From NCBI GenBank assembly GCA_002369495.1, contig DFFD01000014.1, positions 1-8,033 on the forward strand: a DNA stretch of 8,033 nt, in the 5' to 3' direction. Shown here piece by piece: positions 5,541 to 8,033 of the stretch (the first letter of the stretch is position 1; the number at the start of each line of letters is the position of its first letter). Made by a program: the position numbers and the translations under genes. The notes beneath the pieces are model-generated. The model was not told where the DNA came from. It did no database searches and saw nothing but the letters and a program-made list of their open reading frames with translations. This DNA is from Lachnospiraceae bacterium UBA3785. GTDB lineage: Bacteria; Bacillota; Clostridia; Lachnospirales; Lachnospiraceae.

Positions 5541-6051
5541 CCTGTTCGCTCCCCTCTCCACCCTGCAATGGGTAGACCGGGACAGGCTGAGACCGAACGA
5601 CTACAACCCGAACAAGGTCTCGAAGGAAAACCTGAAGCTCCTTACGCAGTCGATCCTTACGAACGGCTGGACGCTTCCGATCGTCGTCCGGCCGGATTAC
5701 ACAATCATCGACGGCTTCCACCGGTGGACGGTGGCGGGAGAAGAACCGCTCCGCTCCATGCTCGGCGGGAAGGTCCCCGTCGTGGTCGTGGATCATCCGG
5801 ATCATGCGGAGGACATCTACGGCACGGTGACGCACAACCGCGCCAGAGGAACGCACCTGCTGGAGCCGATGAAGGCCATCGTGAAGGAGCTGATCGGCGA
5901 GGGCAAATCCGTTCAGGAGATCGGACGCCAGCTCGGCATGAAGCCCGAGGAGGTTTATCGGCTGTCCGATTTCTCCAAAGACGATTTCCTCCGCATGATG
6001 GCTCAGAACCAAAAGACCTACAGCAACGCGGAGTTGCTGACGAAACTATGA
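5533..6051 (+). CDS. IbrB-like ParB-fold protein with helix-turn-helix (cassette pair 2)
   Basis: The 172-residue protein has a ParB/sulfiredoxin-fold N-terminal domain: YNPNKVS (24-30), SILTNGWTLPIVV (40-52), DGFHRW (60-65) as the variant of the GERRW box, and NRARGTH (102-108), a motif I associate with the IbrB-like branch. Residues about 126-145 (SVQEIGRQLGMKPEEVYRLS) form a plausible helix-turn-helix, so DNA binding is likely. In E. coli, IbrB pairs with IbrA to regulate prophage genes, and the same gene order and overlap are present here. AAAGGGGG upstream of the ATG supports the start, which lies eight bases before the stop of the IbrA-like gene. It is the last cassette gene and is followed by a hairpin and the terminase genes. 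Some ParB-fold relatives phosphorylate serine or hydrolyse CTP; whether this one does cannot be seen. A partition role is unlikely, as no ParA is present. Confidence 0.82.
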   Translation: MADLFAPLSTLQWVDRDRLRPNDYNPNKVSKENLKLLTQSILTNGWTLPIVVRPDYTIIDGFHRWTVAGEEPLRSMLGGKVPVVVVDHPDHAEDIYGTVTHNRARGTHLLEPMKAIVKELIGEGKSVQEIGRQLGMKPEEVYRLSDFSKDDFLRMMAQNQKTYSNAELLTKL

Positions 6052-6055
6052 TGAC

Positions 6056-6084
6056 GGGCGCTGCCTCCGGGCGGCGTCCTGTTT
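6056..6084 (+). terminator. GC-rich UCCG-tetraloop hairpin before terS, possible weak terminator
   Basis: A 10-bp stem pairs 6056-6065 with 6070-6079 (eight Watson-Crick and two G-T pairs) and closes on TCCG, a UNCG-type tetraloop with the favourable C-G closing pair, so it should be very stable in RNA. It is followed only by TGTTT, a poor T-tract, so complete termination is unlikely. It fills most of the 51-base gap between the cassette and terS and could reduce readthrough, process the message or protect a 3' end. No promoter is seen in this gap, so terS presumably depends on transcription passing through it. Confidence 0.5.
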
Positions 6085-6102
6085 CCCGTTAGGAGGGAGG
6101 AG

Positions 6103-6678
6103 ATGGCAAAGCGCCATAATGAGGCGTCGATCTGGGAGCGCAGAAGCGGAGAATCCGCCGAAGCCTATGCCGCTTTCTCCCTCTACCGGGATATGGCGTA
6201 CCGCACAGAGGACGCCGAAGGAAACTTAAAGATCAGCGACGTGCCCCTTGTGCGAAGGAGCGCCCGGGCCGTCGCAATACAGGTTGGAAAAAACGAAAGT
6301 CTGCTGGAAAGATGGTCGGTCACATGGGACTGGGTGAATCGCGCCGAAGCGTACGACCGCTTCATTGACGCCGAAGCCCTCCGCAAAGCCAATGCGAAGC
6401 TGGCCGACATGAGAGCGCGGCACATCGCTCTGGCCAAGATCATGCAGGCAAAGGGCGCACAGGCCATAAACAGCGTGAAGCCGGACGACATCCGCATGAA
6501 GGACGCCATAAAGCTTGTGGTCGCCGGCATGGAGGTGGAAGAGGAGCGGACGCGGCAGGAAGCCGAAGCTCATACGCCCGCCGAACACGATGTGACCGAA
6601 CAGGAGACTTTGGAGAAGCTGGACGACGTGCTCGCTCAGATCATGGACGACGCGACCGCGGAACCGAAGGAGGATTGA
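6103..6678 (+). CDS. terS: Phage terminase small subunit
   Basis: The 191-residue protein has the N-terminal pattern of Firmicute-phage small terminases: IWERRSGESAEAYAAFSLYRDM (10-31), a region with RSARAVAIQVG (52-62), then LERWSVTWDWVNRAEAYDRFI (68-88). The central part is helical and charged, as expected of the oligomerisation helices, and the tail is acidic. TerS rings recognise viral DNA and pass it to the large subunit for packaging. The start is marked by AGGAGGGAGG just upstream of the ATG. Its stop codon is followed one base later by the ATG of the large-subunit gene, the usual close arrangement. The assignment leans on both the residue pattern and position directly before terL, as small subunits are poorly conserved. 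Confidence 0.82.
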   Translation: MAKRHNEASIWERRSGESAEAYAAFSLYRDMAYRTEDAEGNLKISDVPLVRRSARAVAIQVGKNESLLERWSVTWDWVNRAEAYDRFIDAEALRKANAKLADMRARHIALAKIMQAKGAQAINSVKPDDIRMKDAIKLVVAGMEVEEERTRQEAEAHTPAEHDVTEQETLEKLDDVLAQIMDDATAEPKED

Positions 6679-6679
6679 T

Positions 6680-7912
6680 ATGGGATTCTCCGTCATGCAG
6701 AAACAGTTCTTCGCCGCCATGAAAGAGGGGCACCGCTGGAATATCAAAACCGGGGCTACACGAAGCGGAAAAACCTACATGGACTACTTCGTGATCCCCA
6801 TGCGGATCCGCGCCTGCACCGGCTCCGGGCTGATCGTCCTGATGGGCAACACCACCGGAACGCTGACCCGGAACATCATTGATCCGATGCGCTCCATCTG
6901 GGGAGATACGCTTGTCGGGAGGTTCAGCAGCCAGCGCGGGACGATCCGGCTCTTCGGAAGGGACTGCTACCTTCTCGGGGCGGACAATAAAACTGCTGTA
7001 AAGCGCGTGCAGGGCTCCGGATGGGAGTACGGGTACGGAGATGAGATGACCACATGGAACGAAGACGTGTTCAACATGGTCAAATCGCGTCTCGACAAGC
7101 CGAACAGCAGATTTGACGGGACGTGCAACCCGGACAACCCAAATCACTTTATCAAGAAGTTCATAGATTCGGACGCCGACGTTTTCTGTCAAGCCTACAC
7201 CATCGACGACAATCCTTTTCTGACGGAGTATTTCAGAACCGAGCTGAAGAAGGAATACGCCGGGACGGTGTACTACGAGCGGTTCATCATGGGAAAATGG
7301 GTGGCCGCACAGGGCGTCATCTATCAGCAGTTCGCCGCGGATCCGCACAGCTTCGACGTGGCGGCGGTCGATCCCTCGACCCTCGCTCTCGTCAACATCG
7401 GTCTGGACTTCGGCGGCACGGAATCGGGGACTTCGCTTGTGGCGACCGGCATCACCCACGGATACGGACAGGTAATCGCGCTGAAATCCCGCCGCTTCAC
7501 CATCACGCTCGACCCGTTCCATCTGAACACGGTCTTCATCGAGTTCGTGAAGGAGATTCTGGAGACGTACAGGCGGGTGGACACAGCGTACTGCGACAGC
7601 GCCGAATCCATCCTGATCAAAGGCATCAAGGGAGCCGTGGCAAAGGAGGGTCTGCCCGTGACCGTCCGCAACGCCCTGAAAACGAGCATCAACGGGCGTA
7701 TCCGTCTGACCTCCCAGCTCATGTCCACCGGACGCCTGAAGCTCCGCGCGGACGGGTGCGAAACACTCAGAACGGCCTTCTGCGAGGCTCTGTGGAACGA
7801 CAAGAAGCAGGAGGATGAACGCCTGGACGACGGATCGACCGATATTGACACGCTCGACGCGTTTGAATACAGCATCGAGAAGGAGCGCAAGAAGCTGATC
7901 GGGGAGGAGTGA
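6680..7912 (+). CDS. terL: Phage terminase large subunit (packaging ATPase and nuclease)
   Basis: The 410-residue protein has both terminase domains. The ATPase part shows a Walker A GATRSGKT (25-32), the acidic Walker B end YGDE (119-122), and TCNPDNPNHFIKKF (148-161), a motif common in PBSX-type large terminases. The RNase-H-like nuclease part has metal-binding acidic residues in GLDFGG (241-246), YCDSAES (304-310) and DIDTLDAFEY (388-397). It drives DNA into the procapsid and cuts it. The length is normal and no frameshift is seen. AAGGAGG (6667-6673) six bases before the ATG and immediate adjacency to terS support the start; the stop is followed by the portal gene. Nothing unusual was found in the protein itself. 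Confidence 0.95.
   Translation: MGFSVMQKQFFAAMKEGHRWNIKTGATRSGKTYMDYFVIPMRIRACTGSGLIVLMGNTTGTLTRNIIDPMRSIWGDTLVGRFSSQRGTIRLFGRDCYLLGADNKTAVKRVQGSGWEYGYGDEMTTWNEDVFNMVKSRLDKPNSRFDGTCNPDNPNHFIKKFIDSDADVFCQAYTIDDNPFLTEYFRTELKKEYAGTVYYERFIMGKWVAAQGVIYQQFAADPHSFDVAAVDPSTLALVNIGLDFGGTESGTSLVATGITHGYGQVIALKSRRFTITLDPFHLNTVFIEFVKEILETYRRVDTAYCDSAESILIKGIKGAVAKEGLPVTVRNALKTSINGRIRLTSQLMSTGRLKLRADGCETLRTAFCEALWNDKKQEDERLDDGSTDIDTLDAFEYSIEKERKKLIGEE
7901..7909 (+). promoter_or_regulatory. Ribosome binding site deciding a TTG start for the portal gene
   Basis: GGGGAGGAG at the very end of terL lies six bases before TTG (7916-7918), the only start codon at suitable distance; the next in-frame ATG is 45 bases further down and lacks such a site. 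It therefore favours initiation at TTG. Confidence 0.65.
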
Positions 7913-7915
7913 ACC

Positions 7916-8033
7916 TTGTTTGAGAGACTGAAAAACTGGATAGGAGGACTGCGGAAGAGAATGGGACTTGGAAACATCGGCGACGCGACGAGTGACCGCG
8001 CCAAAATCGGCACCGAAATGGAGACCCGGATCA
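7916..8033 (+). CDS. Probable phage portal protein, 3' part beyond the window
   Basis: Thirty-nine codons are visible from a TTG start chosen because of the strong upstream ribosome binding site. The fragment begins FERLKNWIGGLRKRMGL and continues to KIGTEMETRI, which resembles the opening of SPP1-type portal proteins, where an amphipathic first helix is followed by a segment with eM..aI before the first conserved tryptophan. Position immediately after terL is the standard portal position. Portals form the ring at the capsid vertex through which DNA enters and leaves. The call is mostly from context, as only the N-terminus can be read. Confidence 0.62.
   Translation, partial: MFERLKNWIGGLRKRMGLGNIGDATSDRAKIGTEMETRI

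Larger units (their letters stand above)
1..8033 (+). mobile_element. Phage or prophage segment (early/late junction and packaging module)
   Basis: All supported genes lie on one strand and follow a tailed-phage order: nucleotide metabolism enzyme, small lipoprotein, ArpU/RinA-like late regulator, non-coding leader, then terminase small subunit, terminase large subunit and portal. The terminase and portal calls rest on visible motifs described in their own entries. A five-gene cassette is placed between regulator and terminase. No integrase, attachment site or chromosomal gene is in view, so whether this is an integrated prophage or a free phage contig cannot be told. Strong Shine-Dalgarno sequences and high GC suggest a GC-rich clostridial host, which is inference. 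Confidence 0.88.

Noticed and set aside
3766..6051. ParB-fold genes as a plasmid or chromosome partition system
   Set aside because: No ParA-type ATPase and no parS-like inverted repeats are seen, both GERRW boxes are replaced, and both genes are paired with PP-loop enzymes in a phage operon.
6641..7522. Minus-strand open frame opposite terL (293 codons)
   Set aside because: The plus-strand gene is a clear terminase with intact motifs; the antisense product shows no family features.
7324..8013. Minus-strand open frame across the end of terL and the portal start
   Set aside because: Serine- and arginine-rich shadow frame overlapping two supported phage genes.

Overview
The window reads as a segment of a tailed-phage genome, most likely an integrated prophage of a GC-rich Firmicute (Clostridia-like). 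The phage call rests on a MazG-like enzyme, an ArpU/RinA-type late regulator, small and large terminase subunits and the start of a portal gene, all on the + strand in canonical order. The host call is inference. It rests on strong AAGGAGG-type ribosome binding sites before most genes, a lipoprotein signal peptide, high GC, and the ArpU/RinA-type regulator upstream of the terminase genes. No attachment site, integrase or host gene is visible, so a free phage cannot be excluded.

Layout. Positions 1-1419 are the end of the early/middle region: a 5'-truncated MazG-like nucleotide pyrophosphohydrolase carrying an unusual cysteine-rich insertion, a small lipoprotein, and the sigma-70-region-4-like late regulator. 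Positions 1420-1629 are a 210-base non-coding leader. It holds three phased 11-bp repeats, an extended -10 promoter, a strong intrinsic-terminator-like hairpin only about 20 bases after the likely start site, and two further hairpins. Positions 1630-6051 hold an unexpected five-gene cassette: a sodium:solute symporter, then two successive pairs of a PP-loop ATP pyrophosphatase (PAPS-reductase-like) with a ParB-fold protein. Each cassette gene overlaps the next by 1-14 bases. Positions 6052-6102 carry another GC-rich hairpin, and 6103-8033 are the packaging genes terS, terL and the first 39 codons of a probable portal gene.

How it may work. In phages with this kind of regulator, the terminase operon usually follows the regulator gene directly. 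Here the cassette sits between the late promoter and terS and shares the same strand, so it is probably transcribed late, together with packaging. The second pair resembles IbrA/IbrB, a PAPS-reductase-family plus ParB-like pair known from E. coli as regulators of prophage-borne eib genes. The first pair is a shorter PP-loop protein with a ParB-domain protein of the kind often seen near DNA methylases. The whole set (transporter, two ATP-using adenylating-type enzymes, two ParB folds) is the most interesting thing in the window. It could be a nucleic-acid or nucleotide modification pathway, a host-takeover or regulatory system, or a prophage-borne defence cassette. The sequence alone does not decide between these.
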